This document shows positions 53,401 to 63,824 of a DNA stretch of 64,000 nt, in pieces (within the stretch, counting starts at the first letter, position 1; each line of letters begins with the position of its first letter). The notes beneath the pieces are model-generated. The model was given only the letters and a program-made list of their open reading frames with translations, did not search any database and was not told the origin of the DNA. The position numbers and the translations under genes are program-made. The stretch spans positions 47,614,216-47,678,215 of the forward strand of contig OV277868.1 in NCBI GenBank assembly GCA_922989275.2, read 5' to 3'. The stretch comes from Gari tellinella. Lineage: Eukaryota; Mollusca; Bivalvia; Cardiida; Psammobiidae.

Positions 53401-55319
53401 TTATATTTATATTTTCTGTCTTGTCAATTTAATGTGTTTAATGGCCAGATTTGTTTTTTCTGTATAAGAATTTATCATATACCGGTCAAAGAGGTTTGAT
53501 AGATGTAATGTCGATGTAATAGCCATTCCAGTTTCTAAATATGGTGAGAAAGTAGTCCCAACTACATGTACTCTAACTGTATTAAAAATTCAGGATTTTT
53601 TCCAGTAAACTTTCTCTCTGTGAATGGAAAAGACTTACAAGGCAAACAAATAACAGTGCAACTTGAATATCTATTGCCAAAGCACATTCTAAAAATACAG
53701 GTCGCGGTTGTTTTCTTAACCCATTTACACACATAGCAACGCGATGGCAACGACCTATGGGTCTGTATCACTCCGCTAGTGTCATATGACCGTCGACCAA
53801 TGAGAGCTTAGTGTGAAGTGCCCGATGTAGTCTATTTGAAGAAGTCCACGAATAGCACGGGCGAAATCCGAACTGGCTAAAACCAGTTCCGAAGTGTAGG
53901 TTCATCGGCGGATGTACCGCAAATTTTTAATAGGATTACATAAAGACTTTACAGGTTGAATGTAAATATTATTTAATAACTTTTGTTTTGTATGACACTT
54001 TTCTTGTCTTGTATATTTCTACAACAGTGACTGCACATGCAACAGAATGAATAATACTTATACGATTAAAATCAGGTTAAGCAAACTTACATTTTATTTT
54101 GTTTTAGCAATAAGTAATAATCAATAAACCTCACTTTCGCTGCACATAATGCAGACCCTGATTAAACACCACGGAGCCGAAACCTGGAATTAGTAGTTAT
54201 GATGCGGGCATTCGGATTTTCAGGAAGATTAAAATGTAAATCATGATTGGTTCATCTTTTTATTTGAGAAACTTTAAATTAGCAAATGCCAGTTAGATCA
54301 GGGTCTGGGTAGCTCAGCATCACTCATTTTAAACGTAAAATGGTTGTATTAGGTTATTATTTTAAAACAAAATCTAGGCGATATAAAGTTATCAATTTGG
54401 CGATATATTGATAGTGCACAATAACAATAACAATTACTTATTTTTTTATTTTTTGAAGAACTCCTGTATGAGATCCACGATCAAACATGCTTAAACTATC
54501 TTAATTCTTTCCCTGTAAAGCCAATGTTGCAAATCACCCAAATTCAAGTATACATGGCAGCAAACTGCTTAAATAAGGATAACAGTATAACAGAAATCCC
54601 CTGTAGGAGTATTTTTGCTTTACTTTCACCTCGCTTTAAGCTACAACCTGTATTCAATACAGTAACTGGATATTCATTTGTGATACTTATGTTGAGGAGC
54701 GGCCGGTGGAAACGCTCTAAATCTGAATAAGGGGAGATCCTTTGAAAGCACAGAAAACAAAGCAAATACTGAAAATGGCAGACTCGGTTTAATTGAGTCT
54801 GTTCATGAGCAATACTGAATTATGCAACAGTACTCACGTCCCCTAGTCGCCTTTGTGGAGAAAAGGGTTAAACCAAAATCTGATGTGGGCACTGGCAGTT
54901 GCAATTATGATTATATCAGGGTCTGAGTAGTTCAGCCTCTGATAAGGATCCAAACCGTCTATCATAAACATCGTTCCTCTTCACATAAAAAGTGTATGGT
55001 AAAACAACATACATGTAGTTGTGAAGCTGACAATGTTGTGTTAGTAAGCAATAACAGTTATTTGATGTGTGAACGAGACTGAGTGACTGAAAAACGTAGA
55101 TTGAGACAGAGAGACAGACACAGATACATACATACATACAGAGGGACAGACGGACGGACATATATACAGACAGGACAGGACATAATGGAACGGAAGGACG
55201 AGGTTTACCTATGTTTCATTACACCTTTGGCTAGTCACATAACAAATAATTTCAATTTACTCTATCTTTAAATAAAATGATCTAGAAGCTAACCACAACC
55301 TTATTCCGATACCTAGCAA
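53401..55319. other. Spacer with minor relics
   Basis: GAACTGGCTAAAACCAGTTC near 53870 is a small hairpin. CTTTACTTTCACCTCGCTTT near 54620 is a P3 arm fragment. ACAGAGAGACAGACACAG at 55107 is a short (ACAG) tract. Short open frames show no domain. Confidence 0.4.
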
Positions 55320-55450
55320 GGTTAATGTCAAAAGAGATGGTCAATTTTTAATGTCACGAGAGATGACCAGGTTTCGTGTTTTTCACTAGGGAATTTAGCC
55401 ACACAAGTACCGGCGTGTGAGCTCGGGCGGACGGACAGACAGGTAGACAG
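55320..55450 (-). repeat. Inverted copy of the 17.7-kb repeat family
   Basis: GGTTAATGTCAAAAGAGATGG, ATGTCACGAGAGATGACCAGG, TTAGCCACACAAGTACC and GGGCGGACGGACAGAC are reverse complements of the CATTAACCTGGCC, GTGTGGCTAG and CGTCCGTCC parts at 17.7-18.0 kb. Confidence 0.65.
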
Positions 55451-55639
55451 ACAAACAACATAACATTATGGAAGCCAACATTATATCTATTCAATATTGA
55501 AGAAGGGGTGATGTCTTAATGTTTATCACCAGATTATCACTGTTTTCGACAATATGAGAACAAGTTCAGTAAAGATTCATTACGTACATGAAGTAAAGAG
55601 ATCATAAAAATTATATTGAAATATTAGTATCCAAAGAAA

Positions 55640-56066
55640 ATTTCTAACTTACGTCTGTCACTAGCGTTTTTAACGTAAAATTCGCTAGTGACAGTCGACC
55701 GTCAATAGCGGTTTTACGTTAAAAACGCTAGTGACAGTCGACTGTCAATAGCCATTTCACGTCAAATTCGCTAGTGACAGTCGACTGTCAATAGCGATTT
55801 TAACGTAAAACCGCTATTGACAGTCGACTGTCACTAGCGAATTTGACGTGAAATCGCTATTGACAGTCGACTGTCAATAGCCATTCCGAATAATTAACGA
55901 AGGCATATTTGCGAACATTTGTGAGATACACCATTCAAGAAAACTTACCCGAGGGTAAAGTTAGTATTTTGAATCGCAAGCGAATTGCCATCGAATTGCA
56001 AGCGAATTGCCATCGAATTGCAAGCGAATCGCAAAAATTGTTAATTTAATAAGGTTCAGTACTGTA
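55640..56066 (+). mobile_element. T3 element: 43-bp palindrome array plus right arm
   Basis: After the array come ATTCCGAATAATTAACGAAGG, ATTTGCGAACATTTGTGAGAT, AAACTTACCCGAGGGTAAAG, GAATTGCCATCGAATTGC words and AATAAGGTTCAGTACTGTA. This matches the reverse complement of the left part of 56381-56696. No left T3 arm precedes the array. Mirror image of the situation at 40.3 kb. Confidence 0.75.
55650..55885. repeat. 43-bp array of GTCGAC palindromes, copy B
   Basis: GTCGAC centres start at 55694, 55737, 55780, 55823 and 55866, exactly 43 bp apart, with a damaged sixth at about 55651. Linkers are 21-22 bp with an ACGT middle, for example GCGGTTTTACGTTAAAAACGC. Arms alternate between CTAGTGACAG and CTATTGACAG types. 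Confidence 0.95.
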
Positions 56067-56250
56067 CATATCGATGATTTATAGAAATTTCTCAGTTAGA
56101 TAAATTTGATATCATCACTGTTGATATCATCACTAGATGTAGTGATGATATCACTTTTCGTGACGTCACGTCATAATTAGTTTAGTGACGTCGCGGTAAT
56201 CAATTTTGTATGTTTTTTTCTGTAAAAACGTCATTAAAATATATATAATA
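56067..56250. other. Short spacer with TGATATCA palindromes
   Basis: GATATCATCACTGTTGATATC and AGTGATGATATCAC follow one another (about 56109-56153). Then TGACGTCACGTCATAATTAG. Dense in small dyads; no known element. Confidence 0.5.
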
Positions 56251-56377
56251 AATAGAATAATCAATTCCTTTGAATAGATATGAAAAATATATCACTCGAA
56301 TGTCGTTTTTTAACCAGATAACAACCCATTCTTGTGATATATTTTTCATATCAATCCAAAGAAATTGATTATCCTCT
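56251..56377. repeat. 127-bp hairpin
   Basis: GAATAATCAATTCCTTTGAAT...TATGAAAAATATATCAC on the left is answered by GTGATATATTTTTCATATC...AAAGAAATTGATTATCCTC on the right, with a spacer of about 38 bp. It directly precedes a T3 element. Confidence 0.75.
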
Positions 56378-56380
56378 ATT

Positions 56381-56696
56381 TACAGTACTGAATCTTATTA
56401 AATTAACATTTTTTGCGATTCGATGGCAATTCGCTTGCAATTCGATGGCAATTCGCTTGCGATACAAAGTACTAACTTTACCCTCGGGTAAGTTTTCTTG
56501 AATGGTGTATATCACAAATGTTCGCAAATATGCCTTCGTTATTTTTTTCGATTCCATTTTTGTCACAACCGCTTCGGAAAATTCGCGTAAAAATAGTCAA
56601 ACGTAGGATTTGTTTTTTGAAGCGCGCGATTCGATGGCAATTCGATGGCAATTCGCTTGCGATTATCAATTTAATTTAATAAGGTTCAGTACTGTA
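56381..56696 (-). mobile_element. T3-family MITE, complete, without array
   Basis: 316 bp from TACAGTACTGAATCTTATTA to AAGGTTCAGTACTGTA, TA at both edges. Next to each end lie repeated GATGGCAATTCGCTTGC words. Middle: CCCTCGGGTAAGTTTTCTTG, ATATGCCTTCGTTATTT, CGCTTCGGAAAATTCGCG. It defines the family and shows where the array sits in the other two copies (beside GAAGGC...AATAATTA). Confidence 0.85.
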
Positions 56697-56699
56697 ATC

Positions 56700-56900
56700 C
56701 TATCACTGCAGTGTTATTATTTGCTTAATGTAGTGGTCGTCTGATTTTTTTTCAAGTTTGAATGTTAGGTTTATTGGCGTAAAAAAATATTAGAATGTGG
56801 TGAAATCAATTTGGATCCTGTCCTAAAAGTCGCATCACGAGGCGTCTGATCAGGATCCAAACAGTTTACAAATAATCATTGTACCCCGATTAACACAGTA
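56700..56900 (+). mobile_element. Worn P1-like element
   Basis: CCTATCACTGCAGTGTTATT on the left, TAGTGGTCGTCTGATTTTTT inside, then one good palindrome arm (GGCGTCTGATCAGGATCC), AACAGTTTACAAATAATC and CCCCGATTAA. Ends worn. Confidence 0.5.
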
Positions 56901-57596
56901 AATCGGTTTTCCTAATCCTGCCTTAAAACACGTCCTTATACGAGGGACGTTCATTTAATTATGTCACTATTGTACTTTTCCACCTTCCAACTTACACGAG
57001 CGCATAGAATTTTTATCTGTTTCACAATGCAGTGATTTGACATATTGACTGAAAATTTCGCTTGAATCCGTCAAGTACTTTAGAAATTATGGAAGATTTA
57101 AGTTAGTCAATTCATAGACACTGGCTATTATAGTGTATGTAACAGGCGTGCGGTGAAATACGAGCTTATGGTAAAGGTAATCTCCATTGCATAGATATAC
57201 TTTGAACTTTGTTTGATAAATTGAAGATTTGCAGTGTCATGAATGTCATTTTCCAGTCAAAACAAGCAATGTTAACATTATTACTTAAGGAGGGTCTTTA
57301 TTCAATTTGGCGGGTGCCAAAGTTAAAGCTGCTGCCATGGCTGATCTACTTGAACATCACGCACGACATGCAATTAAATATATAATTAACAGTTTTGGTC
57401 AAATACCGGGTTCAGATCATATGCTTTTAATACGGGAGTGTAAAGTTAGAATTTGTTTTGTTTGGTGGACCCTCCATCTTTTCATTAAGAATAATACCAC
57501 ATACTCATGAAAAACATTGTTAAATCGTTGTCGAAAAGCAATAATATAACACAAATTATACATGTTCTGAGCTGCCTTAAAGTGACTTATAATTAA

Positions 57597-57743
57597 GAAA
57601 TAATCTATGTTCTACCGTTGTGAAACGATATTTTACAACGGTTGGGAGTTGTGGTGCGCAGGAATTGACCACGAATTCCTGCGCACCACAACGACCGACC
57701 GTTGTAAAATACAGTTTCAGAACGGTAGAACATAGATTATTTC
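57597..57743. repeat. 147-bp near-perfect hairpin
   Basis: TCTATGTTCTACCGTT pairs with AACGGTAGAACATAGA, ATATTTTACAACGGT with ACCGTTGTAAAATA, TGTGGTGCGCAGGAATT with AATTCCTGCGCACCACA, loop GACCAC. About 70 bp per arm, few mismatches. Could yield a long double-stranded RNA if transcribed. Confidence 0.9.
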
Positions 57744-58090
57744 GATTCTAACATGACCAGATTTAAAGAAATTCATTAGAAAGGAAATCAAATGTTCCAT
57801 ACTTATTTCCTCAGCGGATGAAGTTTTTCGACCGAATAAATTTTTCCGCGGCATTACAAGAATCTAACACCCATAAGCAAATTTACATTTACCGATCCAC
57901 AATCTGGCATAGAACAAACATTACACCAAACAAGACAGAAAAATGAGAAAATTACTGTAACGTTACTGGTTAAAAGTATATGGTCTTTACGGGCTATATG
58001 AATCACGAAAGAAATTTAAAAAACATAACGTATGAACGCACGAGGTCACGTCATGTCATATAACCGCGGGAGGAGCGGGGTAGGGAAGAG

Positions 58091-58118
58091 CGTGGTATAC
58101 CGTCTCAGGTATACCACG
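58091..58118. repeat. Short perfect hairpin
   Basis: CGTGGTATACC and GGTATACCACG with a GTCTCA loop, inside the mariner-like element. Confidence 0.7.
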
Positions 58119-58796
58119 ATAGACCTGTTCTTTGTTTATAGAGACGAATTCACGTGTCATGTTAGAATTATGAGTAACAAATACTCATTATTTTATCGCC
58201 AGACGATGTGTAAAGAGAAATTCAGATTGCTAATAGTGAAATACTAAAATGCGCGGGATTTTTTTAAATGCAATTACTCTTGAAATCCGATCACGCATTA
58301 CTTAAATTCAAACTCCAATCAACCAAACATTTATGAGGAGGCTTTATAAAGTCAATGTACTGAAACAAGAAGAAATTTTATGCAAAACGTAAACCTGCAA
58401 TCCAAATGTTAAAGATATGCCTTAAAAATAAAAGTATAGATTTCCCCCACGTGTTTTCTGGCAAATAATTTCCTGGAAAATAAAACGATAACCCAGTTGC
58501 CCCGCCGATTTTATTTACCGCAATATACATTTTGTAGCTCTAATATTTTGTTTTCATTCCTTTTATCGAAGAAATACAACTTTTTATGCTGAACCATCTC
58601 TAAATGTAAGCTGGGCCGTGCCGTTTTACAGGGTACAGGCTATGTTTACCCTTTCTAAATTCAAATTCAAATACCAAAACATACCAAATATTTATGTTGA
58701 AGAGGAATGTATCTAAAGGTTGGATAGAACGAAATATGCATAAATCTTATACTGCGCCTTTCAGGTCGCCAGTGACATAAATGAACGTCCCTTGTA

Positions 58797-60473
58797 ATTG
58801 ATTCAAAGGTTTCTAAATAAGTTTACAACGATAATGCATTAAATCAGCAAAATACATGTATCTGCACATTTCTTAAAATCTACATTTCTTATGCTTTAAA
58901 CTAAACAGTTCGCAATTCGATACATATACGTAGTTTATTCTTATAGACTGCTTGTATCTTTACTATATTATATTGATGAAATGTAAAATTTCATGATATT
59001 GTTCAAGTCCTTAATGTAGATATGGCCATATTAATCAGTTTCAAAACGTTTGAGTGCGTGTTATCAATTGTGTGTGAGATGCAATGTCATGTAAATCAGT
59101 AAATAAGCTTAATGCGCCAAGCCAATTTCAACACAGAGGTTGATTTATCTGCAGACACTCTATTGGATCTTTAATACTCGTATATAAGAAAATAACAAAT
59201 AATCACCGATAGACTAATGTTCAACAGGGACCTTGCGCTTGCATTCAGCATTCGATAATGCCTAATTACAGTATGTTTGTATGCTTGTTGTCTATGTGCT
59301 TGGTAGAATTATGTCTCCAGATAACAATATATCTCGTCTTGTGCTTGCATGTTTTCACATTTCATCCATATTATCACTTGTTTCGTTTCAAATAAATGTA
59401 AATAGATAACATCTTAAAAAATCTTTAGACACAACAAACTGTTTGACCTTTAATGTAATCCAACCCGTTACAAAACCAGACTAATGAGACACCGTAGCTG
59501 GTACAATAGCACTTTAAGAAAGTATTGATGTGCAAACAATATTACCAAAGGCGCCAACATTTCCTATGGGCAAACTAAACATAAAGCAGATCTGACAAGA
59601 GGATGGAGTTATTAATTTCACAAATTCTTAATATTAATATAAAGGTCAGCTGGATTATAACAAACGACATCTTGTGCCAGCACATACGCGCACGCGATTC
59701 CGTTTTCGTCGTCACGTCGCAACATGGGAATCTCTTGTTGTATGCACATGCAAATTAAATCTATAAAATATTGCAACAACACTATTCAAAGGGACATTTG
59801 AAACGTCACCGTAGGGAAATCTTTGTAAAATTTGTGGAGAAAGTCTATTAAAATGACAGAACTTATATGAGCATTCTGTCCGACATATGATGTATTAGGC
59901 GCGATTTGTTACGTTGCTTTTATAAGATACAATCGCGTTGAAAGATGGGATAGGACTCAACACTTAAATAATCACCCATGCCACGTAGATCGACACACGA
60001 AACGTCATCCAAATCCATCAAAGTCTAAGTTGCTTATAAAACAAGTTTTACTTCCATCATTTATCATTGCAATTAACTGATATATTACTTCAAACTCATC
60101 ATTTCATAAGTACATTCACAATGTGTTATTCGAAACAAAAACACAGTAGTCAAATGTTTGGAAAAAGTTGATATAGAATGTTTTACCTTAAAGGTAGTAA
60201 TGTTTAAGGGATACTGCATTATTTTAAGTTGAGTCTCAAACATTTTGGGCTGAAACAAACTTTTCATGTAAGCTGTATGAACTTATGATCCGTGGTTATT
60301 AAGCCTTAGGAATAGTTCGGGGATAATTCCCGGGCTTTTGAATGTCATATTTAAGCTTCGCAGGCTCATTTCAAACGCTCTATAACCACGGGCCTGTGTC
60401 CGTCTTATGAACCGTCGTACGACAAATATTGTCGTAAGTTAGATTCTAAAATTCTTAATTATCATTTATTTCA
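58797..60473. other. Long spacer, minor dyads only
   Basis: No gene or element recognised over about 1.7 kb. Near 60291-60392, CCGTGGTTATTAAGC and CTCTATAACCACGGG form a loose stem. ACGCGCACGCGATTCCG near 59689 is a small GC-rich patch. Confidence 0.45.
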
Positions 60474-60558
60474 CCATCTATTCCTGTCCTGTGACATCCA
60501 TTCGGATTTGTAATTTCAAGACGATTCTAAACAGATGTCACAAGACAGGAATAGATGG
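60474..60558. repeat. Inverted repeat, ~26-bp arms
   Basis: CCATCTATTCCTGTCCTGTG and CACAAGACAGGAATAGATGG are inverted copies (one mismatch or indel), with ACATC/GATGT continuing the stem; spacer about 35 bp. Confidence 0.75.
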
Positions 60559-60772
60559 AAAAATCTGAAATTAGATATATTTTACAGTTTTTGTCGTTCG
60601 TCGTTTTAGTAAGGTGGATCCCAGATCTGTAACCCATACGTTGAAGTATTGAAATATAGTATCTAATATCCTTGCCATAGATAGCAGCTTGTTCCTGGTC
60701 TGTTTGTCGTAGACAGCGTACCTAATGTTATTTTTTACTGCATTATATTTATTCAAACAATGTAAAACTTAG
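60559..60772. other. Spacer, no feature seen
   Basis: AT-rich; nothing recognised. Confidence 0.4.
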
Positions 60773-60957
60773 TAACCCTTGTCCTATTAATGTATTAAAA
60801 TATGTGTTTGCAAATGCAAACATTTGGGTTTCTGATCAGGTGCCGCGTTACGCTCGTTTCTAAATTATGTCAGTAAGTCTGCGTTAAATCTAACTTTGAA
60901 ACGACAATGCAGACACCAAAATTACAGCAGAGGATAATATAGCGGTGAAGGGGTAAG
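60773..60957 (+). mobile_element. P1-family element, one palindrome arm lost
   Basis: GTAACCCTTGTCCTATTAAT on the left, ATTTGGGTTTCTGATCAGG arm, CGTTAAATCTAACTTTGAAAC, ATGCAGACACCAAAATTAC and GCGGTGAAGGGGTAA on the right. Confidence 0.6.
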
Positions 60958-61279
60958 ACATCCATGCTTAATTTGGCACTGACCGGTTAAATACATATTA
61001 AAATGCACGTGTGTCACAGTGACAATGACGGCTTCAGACTTACATACATCTAGAATTTGAAACACTTTGATAACTCGAATTCACTTTATTCGAATTAACC
61101 CGTATATATTGAATAAACAATATTCAGCTGGGTTTTAGGCTGTGAAATATTGAACGCACACTTTGATTTTAATGTGCATATTAGATAAAGTAGAATAAAC
61201 TGAAAGGCTGATATAAAGTATGGTTATAACGCAACAGTACGTTTAAGTCAATTTTAAAATCGTGAGTACTATGTATGTG
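60958..61279. other. Spacer with a fragment of the TTCGAATTAAC element
   Basis: TAACTCGAATTCACTTTATT and TTCGAATTAACCCGT near 61072-61105 resemble part of 11752-11937. Confidence 0.4.
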
Positions 61280-61405
61280 TGGCATTGAAAGACATTCTGA
61301 CATATATAGGAGAAATTTCCCCTGCACTGAACGCACATTTCTATTAAGGTAATTGAAAGTATGTCTTCAATATTGCGAATGAACACTCAATGTTTTCACA
61401 TCGGT
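61280..61405 (+). repeat. Dispersed repeat, pair with 29600-29735
   Basis: CTGACATATATAGGAGAAATT, CCTGCACTGAACGCACATTTC, TTAAGGTAATTGAAAG and AATGAACACTCAATGTTTTCAC. Confidence 0.55.
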
Positions 61406-61432
61406 AGACTTTTACTCTATCCGACATACATG

Positions 61433-61679
61433 TACAGTCGGCAAGACGTTATTTTTTCCGTTTAAACGCAAACTAAATGTAAAAACATTGCAATAATGTG
61501 TAGAAAATGATTACTTGTTCACAATTCTGAATTTTTCATCTAAATGGCAAAAGGTCAAGTGCCAGATAAGAGACGCCGTTTTACCCGGCGTCTGATTTGG
61601 CTCCAAACTGATGTCAATGAAAGTAATAGTGTTCAGGGAAATCATTTATTCGGAAAAAATGACGTCTTCTCCACTGTAC
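61433..61679 (-). mobile_element. T1-family MITE
   Basis: TACAGTCGGCAAGACGTTAT to GACGTCTTCTCCACTGTA, reverse orientation. The cassette (about 61546-61617) has lost symmetry on its left side (AGTGCCAGATAAGAGACGCC) but keeps TTTTACCCGGCGTCTG. Confidence 0.75.
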
Positions 61680-61683
61680 ATAT

Positions 61684-61895
61684 GGATATAACTACTCTAT
61701 TTCGACCAATTAAACTAAGACTAATTGATTGTATAAAAGACAGGTGGCAGTAAAACGTAAGATGAAAGTAAAACAGAAAGCTCCTAAATGAGCTTTCTGT
61801 TTCACTGTCACCTTGGTTTAAGCAGTCACTTGTCGTTAACACCTTATATTTCACACAAGTGTGTGGTCATTATAGAGAGCCTTCACGTACGACGT
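61684..61895. mobile_element. T4-family MITE
   Basis: ATAACTACTCTATTTCGACC on the left, TGTGTGGTCATTATAGAGAG on the right. AGACAGGTGGCAG / TTGTCACTTGTC-type inner arms and hairpin ACAGAAAGCTCC-TAAATG-AGCTTTCTGT. Lies within 5 bp of a T1 element. Confidence 0.65.
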
Positions 61896-61937
61896 ATTTA
61901 CTCTGTACAGCGACACCTTACTGTTCTCTAAAAACGG

Positions 61938-62175
61938 TACAGTAGAGACAACGTTATTCTTTCTCAATAAACGCTTTTACGCTAATATTATTATTTCCTA
62001 TGCAAACATATTGGAGCTAGATCAGACGCCAGTTTACCCGGCATCTGACCAGGCTCCAAACTGTTTGCCACTCAGATAAAAATGAACTTTAAGAATTGTC
62101 AAAAAAAAAATCAATTTTTCCATATTAATGCGATGCGTTTGCGTTTCGTTTGCGTATGCATAACGGAACATTAAC
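61938..62175 (+). mobile_element. T1-family MITE, right end lost
   Basis: TACAGTAGAGACAACGTTAT start. Cassette 62003-62067, 65 bp, damaged centre AGTTTACCCGG. Right part GCGTTTGCGTTTCGTTTGCG, then runs into a T2 element at GGAACATTAACTCCC. Confidence 0.75.
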
Positions 62176-62570
62176 TCCCTAGAGTTTCATGATGGCATCT
62201 GCTTTAAATAATAGTCGTCTGCTTTTATTTCTTATATCTAACTTTTAGTTTCATTAACTAAAGTTATATCGACTTGGAGAGGGAACATAAAGTCTTGACT
62301 TACAATTGCAAACAGCTTGAACCCAGATCAGACGCCGCGTAACGCGGCGTCTGATCTAGATTCCAGCTGTTTGTCACTCGTAATTATATTTATTCTATCA
62401 AAATACCACGTTATATAATTTTGCGTAAATAATCAGACGACAATTTTAAGCAGACAATATTCAGCAGTAAATGCGTATGACATAATTGTCCTGTTCAGGG
62501 AATTAAACCAAGCGTCATTGTAAGGATGGAGTCATTGTTGGGAGGGCCGTTGTAGAGAGGGAACACTGTA
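62176..62570 (-). mobile_element. T2-family element
   Basis: Right end GTTGTAGAGAGGGAACACTGTA, with GGATGGAGTCATTGTTGGG repeated-type text before it. Inside: ATAGTCGTCTGCTTTTATTT, cassette 62309-62373 (65 bp, CAAACAGCTTGAACCC ... centre GCGTAACGC), ATAATCAGACGACAATTTTAA. The left end is joined to a broken T1 copy. Confidence 0.65.
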
Positions 62571-63074
62571 ATGTCTAGCATAATCAAAAGGAATCGTTTT
62601 TAAAGGTGCATTTACCACAAACTTTGTTTCTTTGACAATATCACCCCACGATATACAACAATTTCAAACATTTGTTTTGCCCAAAACAGAGTCGAGCAAA
62701 TTAGCGACTGACCTGAACAAAAAATCGTGTGCTTTTTTTTATTGAGGCTTTTTTCAGAAGAAACTCTTATTTTGAATAATGGGAAGTTAACAGTACCCTG
62801 CCATGTACTAGTATATCTGTAAAAAGCTTTAATCATTATCCTGCCGAAATACATTTAAAGGGTCGTCTTGAAATTTGTGACGTAACGAAATGTGCCTTTT
62901 TGTTTGAAATAACCTCAAAAGTGTAAAATAGTTTAGAAATATACCGGTATTATGGGCCGCGTTAGGCGTTACCTCAATTCGTAACCCCAGCAGGCAAAGA
63001 CATACTGCAAGCAACTCATGACATTCACAGGGTTAAACATTTCTTTTAAACAAAATGCAAATATACCTAATATG
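62571..63074. other. Spacer with a possible P2 element
   Basis: TTAATCATTATCCTGCCGAA (62829) and CCCCAGCAGGCAAAGACATA (62985) or CACAGGGTTAA (63025) could be the two ends of a cassette-less P2 element. Otherwise featureless. Confidence 0.4.
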
Positions 63075-63324
63075 TACAGTAGAGAAAACGTTATTCTTTC
63101 CCAATAAACGCGTTTACGCTAAAACTGTTATTTGCAGTGCAAACAGTTTGGAGCCAGATCAGACGCCGGGTAACCCGGCGTTTGATCAGGCTCCAAACTG
63201 TTTGCCACCAAGATAAACATGAATTATCAGAATTGTCCATAAGTTGCACTGTTTTACGTTTTAGTGCCTTGCGTTTGCGTACGTTTACGTTTAAACGGGA
63301 ATGAATAACATTTTCTCCACTGTA
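63075..63324 (+). mobile_element. T1-family MITE, complete
   Basis: TACAGTAGAGAAAACGTTAT to ACATTTTCTCCACTGTA, 250 bp, TA at edges. Cassette 63140-63204 with one unmatched change (GGCGTTTGATC). Confidence 0.9.
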
Positions 63325-63625
63325 CATACATGTATCTGTAAATCATTGGAGGTCTGGCTATTGAGGTAACCAGTAAACACCGGTTTTCGTGTATGACATG
63401 TTAAAAACAACATTTTTCTTCTGACAATGTTTTTCTCTTGGGCTTTACAGTGTTGTTCAGTTAAAGAAAAAACAGCACCCAATAGTTTATCATTCTAGAA
63501 CAAATAAAATATTCATAAGCTAAATGAAATTCAGTCTCGCCGGGTGAGTGTCTGATAAGTGCTTCGGTAAGACTTGTCCTTGTCCATGTTGCGGACAATA
63601 CTTTTTTCTTACTTTAACAAACCGC
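63325..63625. other. Spacer, no feature seen
   Basis: AT-rich; a minus-strand open frame here has no recognisable feature. Confidence 0.4.
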
Positions 63626-63795
63626 CAAATTTAACCCGTTTAAAGTATTGCCTGCTAAAATGTGTCGTCTGCAATTTGATGCAAAATCACATTGTTTGAC
63701 GTTCTGGCTGAAACATTTCCACAATATTTAAATACAACCTGGATCCTGATTAGACGCCGCCTCACGCGACGTCTGGTGTGGAAAACTGCTCGGTC
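63626..63795 (-). mobile_element. P2-like fragment
   Basis: TAACCCGTTTAAAGTATTGCCTGC, AAATGTGTCGTCTGCAATTTG, TTGTTTGACGTTCTGG and a worn cassette CCTGGATCCTGATTAGACG ... CACGCGACGTCTGG. The right end is not clear. Confidence 0.5.
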
Positions 63796-63824
63796 GATTT
63801 ACGTCGCCTTTGACGGATAGTGAG

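Larger units (their letters stand above)
56939..58796. mobile_element. Mariner-like element, 1.86 kb, no transposase seen
   Basis: Left end TACGAGGGACGTTCATTTAA and, reversed, right end TACAAGGGACGTTCATTTAT, both continuing ATGTCACT, with TA at the edges. TAYGAGGG-YGTTCA tips are typical of one mariner group (family knowledge). Interior AT-rich, with a strong hairpin at 57597-57743 and a weak internal duplication (CCAAACATTTATGAGGAGG / CCAAATATTTATGTTGAAG). No DDE motif found in any frame by eye. Confidence 0.6.

Noticed and set aside
57307..57510. 67-codon frame beginning AGAKVKAAAMADLLEHHARH
   Set aside because: No ATG at its start, lies in a mariner-like element beside a long hairpin, and no family recognised.
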